DNA from: Shumkonia mesophila
Lineage (GTDB): Bacteria; Pseudomonadota; Alphaproteobacteria; Rhodospirillales; Shumkoniaceae
Length of the DNA stretch: 64,000 nucleotides
Assembly (NCBI RefSeq): GCF_026163695.1
Contig: NZ_JAOTID010000006.1
Coordinates: 186,001-250,000 of the forward strand
Direction of reading: 5' to 3'
Shown: one piece after another, positions 43,443 to 52,235 of the stretch
Numbering within the stretch: the first letter of the stretch is position 1
Layout: the number at the start of each line of letters is the position of its first letter
Translations under genes and position numbers: made by a program
The notes under the pieces: generated by a model
Seen by the model: the letters and a program-made list of their open reading frames with translations, nothing else
Told to the model about the DNA's origin: nothing
Database searches by the model: none

Positions 43443-44759
43443 CTAGGGCCGGGGCGTGCCGGGCCTCCTCAGCAGGCTGAGGACGACGCGGTCGGTCTCC
43501 TTCATCCCCGGGTCGTTGAGGACGCCTAAGTTGCGGATGGTGTCCTCGATCTCCATCCCGACGATGCCGTCCCCGGCGGGCACGAAGGCGTCGCTGAGCG
43601 CGAGATGGGCGAACTGCACCGCCGCGGCGGCCACCGTGCTGACCTTGTAGGCGCAGGACAGCTTGGCGCCGTCGCACAGCATGCCGGAGAAGGTGCCGAT
43701 CACCGACTGCATGGCGTGGACCATGGCCTCGACGGAACCGTTCATGAGATAGACGGTGGCGGCGGCGACCCCGGTCGCCGGCGCGATGGCGCAGCCGCAA
43801 TAGGAGGTCAGGCGGCCGGTCTGCGCCTTGACGTAGACGGCCAGCAGCGCGGCCAGCGCCAGGGCCCGGCACAGGTGCTCCTCGTCGGCACCCAATTCCT
43901 CGGCCACCACGTAAACGCTGAGCAGGCCGGTGATGCCGTGGTTGCCGCTGCCCGACAGCGCATAGACCGGCACCGGCAGGCCGCGCATCCGCGCCTCGGA
44001 CGCCGCCGCCGTCATCGTCTGGACCTTGCCGATGGTGGCGCTGTGATTCGCCAGGTCCCCGGAGAAGCGCCGCAGCGCCGGCCCCAAGGTCGACAGGCCG
44101 TCCTTGAAATCCGTGAGCGCGGCGTCGCGGTTGGTGCGGGCGGCCTCCACCAGGAATCCTAAGGAGGAGGCATCCATGGCCAGGACGTCGCGGATGAGAT
44201 CGCGGACCGGGATGGTGGCCAGCCGCGCCAGCGAAGCCTCGTCGTCACCGCATCCCGCCGGCGCCGCGTCGGCAGCCATCGGCACGCCGTCGCGGCGGAT
44301 TTCGACGATCCGGGAATGGCGCTGGCGGATCGTCACGCTGGCGCTGTGGCCGCGGGTGACGGCCACGGCCCTGAGGAAGACGGGATCGGGCGCGTCGGGA
44401 TCGTAATCCGCCGACACCCTGCCGTCGCGCACCAGGGCTTCGGCCTCCGCCGCCACGGCGTCGGTGACGCCGTCCAGGACGTTGAGGCCGAGCTCGCTTC
44501 GCCGGATCAGGGCGCCCAGCGCGCCCGCATGGGCCAAGCCCTTGAGACGGGTGCCGGGGATGCCGACGGTGACGCCGTTCTTGTAGACGTTCGGGCTGAC
44601 GGTGAGGCGCAGGGCCTCGGGAACCGCGCCCAGGACCTCGGCGGCCTTGGCCGCCGCCAGGGCCGCGGCGCCGATCTCCGTGCACCCCATGGCCGGCCCG
44701 ATCTCGCTTTGCAGGAGATCGGCCAGGAAACCGCCAACGGTCGGCTGCCCGTCAGGCAT
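43443..44759 (-). CDS. UPF0597 / L-cysteine desulfidase-like (serine dehydratase alpha family)
   Basis: 438-residue enzyme of the UPF0597 (YhaM/CyuA-like) family, related to the Fe-S L-serine dehydratase alpha chain and to archaeal L-cysteine desulfidase. Candidate 4Fe-4S cysteines are PAMGCTEIG, TSYCGCAIAP and GMLCDGAKLSCAYK. Members break L-cysteine or L-serine to pyruvate, ammonia and sulfide or water. ATG 44759 follows GGAGAG. First gene of the operon UPF0597-deacylase-TRAP receptor-TRAP permease, suggesting uptake, deacylation and elimination of a modified cysteine- or serine-like compound. Confidence 0.86.
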   Translation of the reverse strand: MPDGQPTVGGFLADLLQSEIGPAMGCTEIGAAALAAAKAAEVLGAVPEALRLTVSPNVYKNGVTVGIPGTRLKGLAHAGALGALIRRSELGLNVLDGVTDAVAAEAEALVRDGRVSADYDPDAPDPVFLRAVAVTRGHSASVTIRQRHSRIVEIRRDGVPMAADAAPAGCGDDEASLARLATIPVRDLIRDVLAMDASSLGFLVEAARTNRDAALTDFKDGLSTLGPALRRFSGDLANHSATIGKVQTMTAAASEARMRGLPVPVYALSGSGNHGITGLLSVYVVAEELGADEEHLCRALALAALLAVYVKAQTGRLTSYCGCAIAPATGVAAATVYLMNGSVEAMVHAMQSVIGTFSGMLCDGAKLSCAYKVSTVAAAAVQFAHLALSDAFVPAGDGIVGMEIEDTIRNLGVLNDPGMKETDRVVLSLLRRPGTPRP

Positions 44760-45175
44760 GAAGGCTCTCCGTCGCGGTTCCGGGCGCCGCAATGGCCGAT
44801 GATGGATGTCCGGCGATGGTCAGAGGTGTCACGTCCGCTCTCCCGCGAAACTTGTTCATTGCCCGCAAGATAGCAGCAGCGGCGTGGAAATGGATTGCAA
44901 ATAAATGCCTATATTTGCTGATATAAAGAATAAATTTGCCAAAATTCATAGATGACTAGCACGAAATAACTATCAATGACGCATATAGAAAAATAGTTTC
45001 CTTATCCATGTCCGAAACCGCGGCCGCACCCGCGCGCTGGCCGCCGCCGAACCGGCCCCGCACGCCGCCGAGTGGGGACGGCGAACAAGCCGGCGCTTCA
45101 TCGCGGAAGAAGGGAACGATTGCCGCCCGAGGATGTTGCCCGCATGTCACGGTGCAACGACGAGGAGACCCGGCC
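44760..45175. other. Intergenic junction: AT-rich promoter DNA and copied RND gene tail
   Basis: 416 bp without a convincing gene. Bases 44872-45010 are unusually AT-rich (runs such as GCAAATAAATGCCTATATTTG, AAAGAATAAATTTGCC) and probably hold the promoter of the leftward UPF0597 operon. Bases 45029-45074 are the right copy of the 46-bp repeat; weaker similarity to the RND gene extends about 20 bases further left. The remaining part up to 45175 is GC-rich and leads into the hydrolase gene with CGAGGAGA. Confidence 0.6.
45029..45074. repeat. 46-bp direct repeat, right copy
   Basis: Exact copy of 38901-38946. In the RND reading frame the bases before it would encode RNRGRT against RDRAHA in the gene, so homology extends further in degraded form, and the stop codon is changed to TGG. 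Together the two copies delimit a 6.1 kb insert. Confidence 0.9.
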
Positions 45176-46045
45176 ATGGAGCCCACCGCCCCGGTCAGGC
45201 ATCGGTTCATCGAGGTGGACGGCGTCACCGCCTTCTATCGCGACGCCGGCGGGCAAGACCGGCCGGCCGTCCTGCTTCCCCACGGCTATCCGTGCTCATC
45301 CTATGAGTTCCGCCACCTCATGCCCCTCCTGGCCGACCGCTGGCGGCTGCTGGCGCCGGACTTTCCCGGATGCGGCTACAGCGGCGCGCCGGACGGTTTC
45401 GCCTATGACTTCGACGGCTATGCCGCGTTTCTCGGCCGGTTCATGGACCGGTTGGGGATCGAGCGCTTCGCCCTCTATCTCCACGATTTCGGCTCGCAGA
45501 TCGGCCTCAGGCTGGCCATCGCTCAGCCCTGGCGCATCGCCGCCCTGATCGTCCAGAACGGCGACATCTACGAAGACCGGCTTGGCCCCAAGTACGCGCC
45601 GCTGACGGATTATTTCCGCAACCCGACGCCGGAAGGCCGGGCCAAGCTGGGCGAGGCGGTGAGCGAGGAAGGCTTTCGCGACGAGTTCCTGAACGATGTC
45701 CGTCCGGAGCTGGCCGAGCGCATCGCGCCCGACCTGTGGAAGCTGCACTGGTCGCTGATGACGCCGCGGCGGCGCGACATCGCGATCGACGTCATCGCCG
45801 GCCTCAAGGACAACCTCGCATGGTTTGCGCGCTATCAGGCCTATCTCCGGGAACACCGGCCGCCGACGCTGATCGCGTGGGGGCCGCAGGACGGCTATAT
45901 GCCGGCCGACGCCGCACGCGCCTACCTCCGCGACCTGCCGGATGCCGAGCTTCACCTGCTCGACGGCGGCCACTGGCTGCTGGAAACCAACCTGGCCGAG
46001 GTCGCCGTCCTCATCCGCGCTTTCCTGTCGCGCGTTTGCCCCTAG
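45176..46045 (+). CDS. Alpha/beta hydrolase with Asp nucleophile (haloalkane dehalogenase/epoxide hydrolase-like)
   Basis: 289-residue alpha/beta-hydrolase fold protein. The oxyanion motif is LPHGYPCSSYEFR. The nucleophile elbow reads LYLHDFGSQIG, so the nucleophile is Asp104 rather than Ser, the signature of epoxide hydrolases and haloalkane dehalogenases. The acid is probably in WGPQDGYMP and the catalytic His in LDGGHWLLETN. Substrate unknown. ATG 45176 follows CGAGGAGA; an upstream in-frame extension was rejected because it translates the copied repeat in another frame. Confidence 0.86.
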   Translation: MEPTAPVRHRFIEVDGVTAFYRDAGGQDRPAVLLPHGYPCSSYEFRHLMPLLADRWRLLAPDFPGCGYSGAPDGFAYDFDGYAAFLGRFMDRLGIERFALYLHDFGSQIGLRLAIAQPWRIAALIVQNGDIYEDRLGPKYAPLTDYFRNPTPEGRAKLGEAVSEEGFRDEFLNDVRPELAERIAPDLWKLHWSLMTPRRRDIAIDVIAGLKDNLAWFARYQAYLREHRPPTLIAWGPQDGYMPADAARAYLRDLPDAELHLLDGGHWLLETNLAEVAVLIRAFLSRVCP

Positions 46046-46053
46046 GCGCCGCC

Positions 46054-46593
46054 TCAGAAGCGATACCCCAGCCGGACGCCTATGTTGTTCAGCCCCTCGT
46101 TCTCCTCGGCGAAGCCGGCGTTGGAGATGTGGTCCCACAGCAGCGAGACGCGAACGCTTTCGCTGACGTCGTAGCCGACCTCGGCCCCCAGGCGGAACAG
46201 CACGCGCGAGCCCAGCGCCTTGCGGTCTTCGCGGACATTCCTGCGCTCGCCGTCGTGCACCGCGCCGCCCAGCGAGAAGGCGCCCCACAGCGGCACCTCG
46301 AACGGCTGCCACTCCCAGGTCAGGCCGGCATAGGCCTGGCTGGTGTCGCCGCCCGGGTTGATCGAGGCCCCGACGTGCGGCCTCGGCGCGCCGAGCGAGG
46401 CCAGGAAGGCGGGCGACGTGAACAGCGCCTCGACGTTGAGGTCGATTCCGCGCTCGTCCCGCGACGCCAGAACCGGCACGTCGTGGGCCAGGGCGCCCAG
46501 CTTGATTTCCGAAAGAAACCCGTCCTCCGCCGCCGCCGCGTACGGCAGCCCCGCCAGGACCGCGATCATCGACGTCGCCTTCACCCGGCGCAT
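46054..46593 (-). CDS. PagL-like acyloxyacyl hydrolase (lipid A 3-O-deacylase)
   Basis: 179-residue outer-membrane beta-barrel enzyme candidate. Signal peptide to about YAAAA-EDG. Alternating strands and the C-terminal block WDHISNAGFAEENEGLNNIG with final Phe (GYRF) match PagL, in which the HxSN His-Ser pair is catalytic. It would remove the 3-O-linked acyl chain from lipid A. ATG 46593 follows AAGGGGG. Convergent with the alpha/beta hydrolase, 8 bp apart. Confidence 0.82.
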   Translation of the reverse strand: MRRVKATSMIAVLAGLPYAAAAEDGFLSEIKLGALAHDVPVLASRDERGIDLNVEALFTSPAFLASLGAPRPHVGASINPGGDTSQAYAGLTWEWQPFEVPLWGAFSLGGAVHDGERRNVREDRKALGSRVLFRLGAEVGYDVSESVRVSLLWDHISNAGFAEENEGLNNIGVRLGYRF

Positions 46594-46914
46594 GGGCAAT
46601 CCCCCTTCTCGTCAATCATGGGCCTCGATCCTCGACCGGTGGTTGGTCCCCTGTAACGCCCGGACCGGGGCAAGGGTTCCGCCGGATGGCGGGGACGGGA
46701 AAGGCGGGAAGCGGTGGAAGGAAGTTCCTTCAGGGGAAGCCCCCGCGGGTCTCTTGACAACAGGAAAGGCCATCGCCTTATGCGAATGCAACGCACTATC
46801 GTCGTTGCCACGCTGGCCCGCACGGTGCTGCCCTTCCTCGACGGGAAGAGCGGCGCGAAGAGCTGGGCCGAGCAACTGAGCGGGGGCCGCTGAGGGCGGA
46901 GCAAGGAGGCCACC
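46594..46914. other. Intergenic region with a possible small ORF
   Basis: 321 bp between the divergent pagL-like and DJ-1-like genes. The first part is GC-rich without clear motifs. The second part contains a 37-codon frame (46780-46893) listed separately. TTGACA at 46754-46759 could serve as a -35 element for rightward transcription. Confidence 0.35.
46780..46893 (+). CDS. Possible 37-residue small protein
   Basis: Frame from ATG 46780, beginning MRMQRTIVVATLARTVLPF and ending QLSGGR, with AGGAAAGG 10 bases upstream. It has a basic N-terminus and a short hydrophobic stretch, then a charged end. It stops 21 bases before the DJ-1-like gene, in which case it would be co-transcribed. No known family; may be spurious. 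Confidence 0.3.
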   Translation: MRMQRTIVVATLARTVLPFLDGKSGAKSWAEQLSGGR

Positions 46915-48090
46915 ATGCGAAAGCGGGTCTGGTATCTGGGTCTCGGCGGCGCATTGCTGGTGGCTGTCGGCGCCGTCCCCTTCCTTCTCGCCGCGGGGGA
47001 TGAGCCGGCGCCCTCCGTGGCGCCCATCGCCATACCGGCCGGCGAGCATGCCCAGACGCTCGCCGCGCTGAAACCGCCAAAGCGCGCCAGGCCCGCCATC
47101 GCCCTGCTCACGCTCAACGACGCGACCGAGGTGTCGGACTTTCTGGTGGCGTACGGCATCCTCGGCGAAGCCGACGTCGCGGATGTGACCGTGGTGGCGC
47201 CCGAGGCCGGCCCGGTCAAGCTCTACCCCAGCTTCAATCTTCGGGTCGAAGCGCAGGCCACCCTGCGGGCCTTCGAAGAGCGCTATCCGGAAGGCGCCGA
47301 CTACGTCGTGGTTCCCGCCGTCCAGCCTCGCGACGACGCCCGGGTCGTGAACTGGATCAAGGCCCAGCACGCCAAGGGCGCCAAGATCGTGTCCATCTGC
47401 AACGGCACCCTGACTCTCGCCGCCGCGGGATTGCTGGATGGCCGGCGGGCGACCGCCCACTGGAGCGAGGTCCAAGGGCTTCGCGAGGCCCACCCGACCC
47501 TGCAATGGGTGCCGGATCGGCGTTATGTGGTGGATCGCGGCATTCTGACCTCGACGGGCGTATCGGCGTCGATCCCCGTGGCGATCACGCTGGTCGAGGC
47601 GATCGGCGGCCGCGCGGCCGCGGAAAAAGTGGCGAAGACCCTGGGCGTGGCCACCTGGGACGCGCGCCACGCGACGCGGGCGTTCCAATTGACGCGCGAA
47701 CACAAAAAGACGTTTCTGCGCAACAAGATGTCCCTCTGGCGGCACGAAACCCTTGGCCTTCCCGTCGAGCGCGATGTCGACGAAATCGCGCTGGGGCTGA
47801 CGGTCGACACCTATTTCCGCACGGAAATGACCCGGCTGACGACGGCGGGCACGGGCGATGAGGGGGTGAAGACCCGGCGCGGGCTCGTCATCTACCCCGA
47901 CACGTCCGCGGGCGTGGCCGCGGTGGACGCCATGCTGCCGGCGCCGCCATCCGGGGCCGTTTCACGGACGCTGGATCGCGAGCTCGCGCGCATCGCGTCG
48001 CGCTACGACCGGCCGACCGCCGCCTTCGTCGCCCTGACCCTGGAATACCCCTGGAACGAGGCCCGTGCCGGACCGGCCCACGGCCAATGA
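46915..48090 (+). CDS. Membrane-anchored DJ-1/PfpI family protein
   Basis: 391-residue protein with an N-terminal hydrophobic segment (WYLGLGGALLVAVGAVPFLL) and a DJ-1/PfpI glutamine-amidotransferase-like domain (about 55-230). The nucleophile elbow is IVSICNGTLTLAAAGLLDGRRATAHW-like, with Cys in SICNGT. The C-terminal third (about 240-390) does not carry the AraC helix-turn-helix found in many relatives; it looks like a second, partial copy of the same fold (RRGLVIYPDTSAGVAAVD). Probably periplasmic. Role unknown. ATG 46915 with GGAGG upstream. Confidence 0.78.
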   Translation: MRKRVWYLGLGGALLVAVGAVPFLLAAGDEPAPSVAPIAIPAGEHAQTLAALKPPKRARPAIALLTLNDATEVSDFLVAYGILGEADVADVTVVAPEAGPVKLYPSFNLRVEAQATLRAFEERYPEGADYVVVPAVQPRDDARVVNWIKAQHAKGAKIVSICNGTLTLAAAGLLDGRRATAHWSEVQGLREAHPTLQWVPDRRYVVDRGILTSTGVSASIPVAITLVEAIGGRAAAEKVAKTLGVATWDARHATRAFQLTREHKKTFLRNKMSLWRHETLGLPVERDVDEIALGLTVDTYFRTEMTRLTTAGTGDEGVKTRRGLVIYPDTSAGVAAVDAMLPAPPSGAVSRTLDRELARIASRYDRPTAAFVALTLEYPWNEARAGPAHGQ

Positions 48091-48153
48091 CAGGTCGGAG
48101 GAGCGTTCCCCTTCTCGAATCGTTGGCGCGGATCGGCGCCGGAAGGTCCTGCC

Positions 48154-49086
48154 CTATCGCGGGGCGGGCACGGCGTCCTCGACGAACAGGTGCTTGCGCG
48201 CCGCCTCGCTGACCGCCACCACCGCCGGATGGGTCAGCTTCCGCTCGATCGAGATGGCGCAGTACTTCGCCGCCACGTTCTCGGCGAGGCCGATGATGCC
48301 GGCGTCGAACTGGGCGCGGATCTCGTCGGCCAGGATGGCCGGGGCCGGAAAGATGCCGGCGCCGGCCTTGCCGAACGCCTCCATCAGGGCGGCGTCGTCG
48401 AACTCGCCGACCACGCGGGGCACGATCCGGTGCTCGCTGAACCAGCGCACGATGGCGCCGCGCATCGCCGCGCCGTCGCCGGGCATCAGCAGGGGCGCGC
48501 CGTGCAGGGATTGCGGAAAGCCTTCGCGGTACCGCGCGGCCAGCGCGGGCGCGCCGAAAAAGGCGATGGAGGCGCGCCCCAGCGCGTGGTTGTAGCCTTT
48601 GACCCCCAGGCCGGCGGGAAGCGGCCGGTCGGCGATGACCAAGTCGAGCTTGTGGATGGCCAGTTCGCCGAACAGCCGTTCCAGCTTGTCTTCGCGGCAG
48701 ACCACGCGCACCCGCACGGGAAGGGCCAGCGCCGGGGCCAGCAGGCGGTAGGCGATCGACTTGGGCACGACGTCGGCCACCCCGACGCGGAACAGCACGT
48801 CGCCCTTGCCCGGCCGGTTGCGCAGCACTTCCTCCAACTCACCGCCGATCTGGAAGATATCCTCGGCGTAGGTGAGCGCCAGTTCCCCGGCCGAGGTCAG
48901 TTCCAGCCTCCGGCCGCTGCGGCGGAAAAGCTCGGTGCCTAAGGCTTCCTCGAGGGTGGCGATCTGGCCGCTGATCGTCTGCGGCGCCAGGCGCAGGTGT
49001 TCGGCCGCCCGCGCCACGCTGCCGGATTTGGCGACGCGCCAGAAGTAGTTGAGCTGCTTGTAGTTCAAACGGCCGGCCATCGCCAT
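48154..49086 (-). CDS. nhaR: LysR family regulator, NhaR-like
   Basis: 310-residue LysR-type regulator whose N-terminus (LNYKQLNYFWRVAKSGSVA, RLAPQTISGQIATLE) closely resembles NhaR, the Na+-responsive activator of the nhaA antiporter. The HTH is at about 20-45 and the effector domain at 95-300. It is divergent from a P-type cation ATPase gene, with hairpin and tandem repeats between them, so that pump is the likely target. ATG 49086 or 49080; neither has a strong ribosome-binding site. Confidence 0.85.
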   Translation of the reverse strand: MAMAGRLNYKQLNYFWRVAKSGSVARAAEHLRLAPQTISGQIATLEEALGTELFRRSGRRLELTSAGELALTYAEDIFQIGGELEEVLRNRPGKGDVLFRVGVADVVPKSIAYRLLAPALALPVRVRVVCREDKLERLFGELAIHKLDLVIADRPLPAGLGVKGYNHALGRASIAFFGAPALAARYREGFPQSLHGAPLLMPGDGAAMRGAIVRWFSEHRIVPRVVGEFDDAALMEAFGKAGAGIFPAPAILADEIRAQFDAGIIGLAENVAAKYCAISIERKLTHPAVVAVSEAARKHLFVEDAVPAPR

Positions 49087-49249
49087 TCGCAGGTTTTTTC
49101 GAACTTATGCGGCCAAATAATCTGCTTTTTTCGGTTTCCGGGCAAGCGCAGAGTGATCCCCGCCGCATCCCCCCAACGACCCTCATTGCGGTGAAACAAA
49201 AAGAGATACCTGCGATTTCCTGGGAGATCCCCCTAGGCCTCGCCTAACC

Positions 49250-49285
49250 ACCGGGATGGTCGGTCATTCGACAGACCGTCCCGGT
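49250..49285. promoter_or_regulatory. 12-bp inverted repeat in nhaR-ATPase intergenic region
   Basis: ACCGGGATGGTC (49250-49261) and GACCGTCCCGGT (49274-49285), complementary except for one position that would be a G-U pair in RNA, with a 12-base loop. It could be an operator for the NhaR-like regulator or a hairpin in the ATPase leader. Confidence 0.6.
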
Positions 49286-49316
49286 GCCCTTATATGGTTG
49301 GTGCCCTTATATGGTT
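49283..49316. repeat. Two adjacent 17-bp direct repeats before P-type ATPase
   Basis: GGTGCCCTTATATGGTT occurs at 49283-49299 and again at 49300-49316 with no gap, ending 5 bases before the ATPase ATG. The first copy overlaps the right arm of the inverted repeat. No Shine-Dalgarno site is obvious, so the repeat occupies its place. Confidence 0.85.
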
Positions 49317-49321
49317 ATTGC

Positions 49322-52153
49322 ATGAACACCGATTCGCCGACCGCAGACCCCTCCGCTTCCCGCCCGTGGCACGCCGCAACCGCCGAAGACGCGATGGCGC
49401 GAACGGCAAGCAGGCCCGAGGGGCTTTCCGAGGAGGAGGCCCGGCAGCGCCTTACGACCCACGGCCCCAACCTCATCCCCCGCGGCAAGGGCGACAGCGC
49501 GCTGGACCTGCTGTGGCGGCAGATCAACAACCCGCTGATCTGGGTGCTGATCGCCTCGGCGGCGGTGGCCATGGCCGTCGATCCCACCGACGGCACCAAG
49601 AACGGCTTGGTCATCCTGGCCGTCGTCGTGCTCAACACGCTGATCGGCTTCATCCAGGAATTCAAGGCCGGCAAGGCCATCGAGGCGCTGTCGCAGATGG
49701 TGCCGGAAACCGCCACCGTGCTGCGGGAGGGGCGCAAGAGCACCATCCCGGCCGCCGACCTGGTGCCGGGCGACGTCGTCATGCTGGCCAGCGGCGACAA
49801 AGTGCCGGCGGACATGCGCCTGACGCAACTGCGCAGCCTGCAGGTCGAGGAGGCGGCGCTCACCGGGGAATCGGTACCGACGCAAAAGCAGCTGGCGCCG
49901 GCGCCGGCCGCGGCCGGCATCGGCGATCGCACCTGCATGGTTTTCGGCGGCACGCTGGTTACCTATGGCACCGGAACCGCCGTGGTGGTCGAAACGGGAG
50001 CCAGGACCGAGCTTGGCCGCATCTCCACCCTGCTCAAGGAAACCACCGACCTCGAGACGCCGCTGACCCGGGCGCTGGCCGGCATCGGCAGGATCATCAC
50101 GCTGGCCATCGTCGCCATCGCCCTGGCGATGCTGGCGATCGGGACCTGGCGGGCGGTCATCGAAACCGGGGTCGACTGGCTGACCGCGCTGCGCGAAACC
50201 GTCATCTTCGCCGTGGCGCTGGCGGTGGGCGCCATTCCCGAAGGGCTGCCGGCGATCGTCACCATCGCGCTGGCCATCGGCGTGCAGCGCATGGCCGCCC
50301 GCCGGGCCATCGTGCGCAAGCTGCCGGCCGTCGAGACGCTGGGCTCCACCACCGTCATCTGCTCGGACAAGACCGGCACGCTGACCCGCAACGAGATGAC
50401 GGTGCAGGCGCTCTGGACGCCGGCGCTGGGCGCCTTCGCGGTAACCGGCGTCGGCTACGAGCCGACGGGCGGGCTCGCGCGCGACGGAGCGCCGGTCGCC
50501 GAACCGCCGGAGGGCATCGCGGACCTGCTGCGGGCCGGCGCGCTCTGCAACGACTCCTCGCTGGCCCGGGCAGACGGGCAGTGGCGGATTTCCGGCGACC
50601 CGACCGAGGGGGCGCTGCTGACCGCGGCCGCCAAGCTGGGCCACGACATCGACGCCCTGCGCGCCAGCTCGGCGCGCCTGGACGCCCTTCCCTTCGAGTC
50701 CGAGAACCAGTTCATGGCGACGCTCAACGCCGGAGACGGCGGGCGCATCTTCCTCAAGGGCGCGCCGGAAGCGATCCTCGGGCGTTGCGCCGCCGCCGCG
50801 GATGGCGGCCCCCTCGATGCCGCCGCCGTCGCCCGCCAAGTCGACGCCATGGCGGCCAGGGGGATGCGGGTTCTCGCCTTCGCCGCCCGCCCGGCCCCCG
50901 GGCTCGGCGCCATCGCCATGGCCGATCTCGAGAACGGCTTTGCCTTCCTCGGCCTGCAAGGCATGATCGACCCGCCGCGCCCCGAGGCCATCGAGGCCAT
51001 CGGCCGCTGCCATCGGGCCGGCATCACGGTCAAGATGATCACCGGCGATCACAAGGCGACGGCGCAGGCCATCGCCGGCGAGCTTGGCATCCTCGGCCAT
51101 GACCCAGGCGTGCCGGCGGCCATCGCCGGGGTGGAGCTCGCCGAAATGTCCGACCGCCAGATCGAGGACGCGGCGGTGGCCTGCAACGTCTTCGCGCGGG
51201 TGGCGCCCGAGCACAAGCTGAAGCTGGTTTCCGCCCTCCAGAAGCGGGGTCAGATCGTCGCCATGACGGGGGACGGCGTCAACGACGCCCCGGCCCTGAA
51301 GCAGGCCAACATCGGGGTCGCCATGGGCATCACCGGGACCAGCGTGTCGAAGGAATCGGCCGCCATCGTGCTTGCCGACGACAACTTCGCCTCCATCGCC
51401 GCGGCGGTCGAGGAAGGGCGGCGCTTCTATGACAACCTCATCAAGTCCCTGGCCTTCGTGCTGCCGACCAACCTGGGCCTCGCGCTGATCCTGATATGGG
51501 CGGTGGCGTTCTTTCCCTTCGACGTCGTCGCCCCCGGCGCCGGCCAGGCGGCGCGCGAGCTGCTTCTGCCCATGGGGCCGGCACAGCTCCTGTGGGTCAA
51601 CTTGGTGGCGGCGGTGGCGTTGGCCCTGCCACTGGCCTTCGAGGCCAAGGAACCCAACGTCATGAACCGGCCGCCCCGCGACCCGAAGGCGCCGGTGCTG
51701 AGCCGCTTCGTCCTCATGCGCACCGCCATCGTCGCGGTGCTGATGAGCGCCGGCGCGGTCGGGCTCTTCCTCTATCACTTCGGCGCCGCGGCGGAAGGCG
51801 GCACAGAAGCGCTGGCCAAGGCGCAGACGCTGGCCGTCACCACCGTCGTCATGTTCCAGATCTTCTACCTGATCAACTGCCGCTCGCTCGGCGGCTCGGT
51901 CTTCAGGATCGGCGTCTTCAGCAACACGTTCGTGTTCGTCGGCATCGCCGCCGTCCTCGCCCTGCAGGCGGTGTTCATCTACGCGCCGTTCATGAACGCC
52001 ATCTTCTCCTCGGCTCCCCTCGGCCTCGACGAGATCCTGGCCAGCGTCGCGGTCGGCGCCGCCATCCTGCCCATCATCGGCCTGGAGAAATGGTGGCGGA
52101 GCCGGCGGGCGGGCGAACCCCCTCGCGAGTTGGCAGGCAAGGCCGCCGAGTAG
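49322..52153 (+). CDS. P-type cation ATPase, type II-like, probable monovalent cation pump
   Basis: 943-residue ATP-driven cation exporter. Order: N-terminal cation-ATPase domain, A-domain with [11 protein letters not shown], helix M4 with [12 protein letters not shown], phosphorylation site [12 protein letters not shown] (D349), KGAPEAIL, and the hinge [17 protein letters not shown]. It resembles SERCA/PacL pumps, but the M5 stretch reads [10 protein letters not shown] and M6 reads [13 protein letters not shown], so the acidic residues that bind Ca2+ in SERCA (SNVGE in M5, NLVTD in M6) are replaced by neutral ones. Sodium or another monovalent ion is more likely, in line with the adjacent NhaR-like regulator. 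Confidence 0.88.
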   Translation: MNTDSPTADPSASRPWHAATAEDAMARTASRPEGLSEEEARQRLTTHGPNLIPRGKGDSALDLLWRQINNPLIWVLIASAAVAMAVDPTDGTKNGLVILAVVVLNTLIGFIQEFKAGKAIEALSQMVPETATVLREGRKSTIPAADLVPGDVVMLASGDKVPADMRLTQLRSLQVEEAALTGESVPTQKQLAPAPAAAGIGDRTCMVFGGTLVTYGTGTAVVVETGARTELGRISTLLKETTDLETPLTRALAGIGRIITLAIVAIALAMLAIGTWRAVIETGVDWLTALRETVIFAVALAVGAIPEGLPAIVTIALAIGVQRMAARRAIVRKLPAVETLGSTTVICSDKTGTLTRNEMTVQALWTPALGAFAVTGVGYEPTGGLARDGAPVAEPPEGIADLLRAGALCNDSSLARADGQWRISGDPTEGALLTAAAKLGHDIDALRASSARLDALPFESENQFMATLNAGDGGRIFLKGAPEAILGRCAAAADGGPLDAAAVARQVDAMAARGMRVLAFAARPAPGLGAIAMADLENGFAFLGLQGMIDPPRPEAIEAIGRCHRAGITVKMITGDHKATAQAIAGELGILGHDPGVPAAIAGVELAEMSDRQIEDAAVACNVFARVAPEHKLKLVSALQKRGQIVAMTGDGVNDAPALKQANIGVAMGITGTSVSKESAAIVLADDNFASIAAAVEEGRRFYDNLIKSLAFVLPTNLGLALILIWAVAFFPFDVVAPGAGQAARELLLPMGPAQLLWVNLVAAVALALPLAFEAKEPNVMNRPPRDPKAPVLSRFVLMRTAIVAVLMSAGAVGLFLYHFGAAAEGGTEALAKAQTLAVTTVVMFQIFYLINCRSLGGSVFRIGVFSNTFVFVGIAAVLALQAVFIYAPFMNAIFSSAPLGLDEILASVAVGAAILPIIGLEKWWRSRRAGEPPRELAGKAAE

Positions 52154-52235
52154 GGGATCCCTTGTCCCGCCGCCCCGCGCGCATCAGGTATTGCCTTTGG
52201 GCGCGCCATCGCGCCGACAAGCGAGGATGGGTTTC

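Noticed and set aside
38947-45028. Insertion sequence or integrative element with its own recombinase
   Set aside because: Flanking direct repeats are clear, but every gene inside is transport or metabolism; no transposase or integrase frame exists.
45008-45175. Upstream start of the alpha/beta hydrolase at ATG 45008
   Set aside because: It would translate the copied RND tail in a different frame and add a 56-residue disordered Pro/Arg-rich extension; ATG 45176 has a good ribosome-binding site.
49283-49316. CRISPR-like array
   Set aside because: Only two 17-bp copies with no spacer between them and no cas genes; read as a tandem duplication.
49200-49321. Known cation riboswitch (Mn2+, Na+ or Li+ class) in the ATPase leader
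   Set aside because: A hairpin is present, but I could not fit the sequence to any consensus I remember; left as an unassigned structured region.
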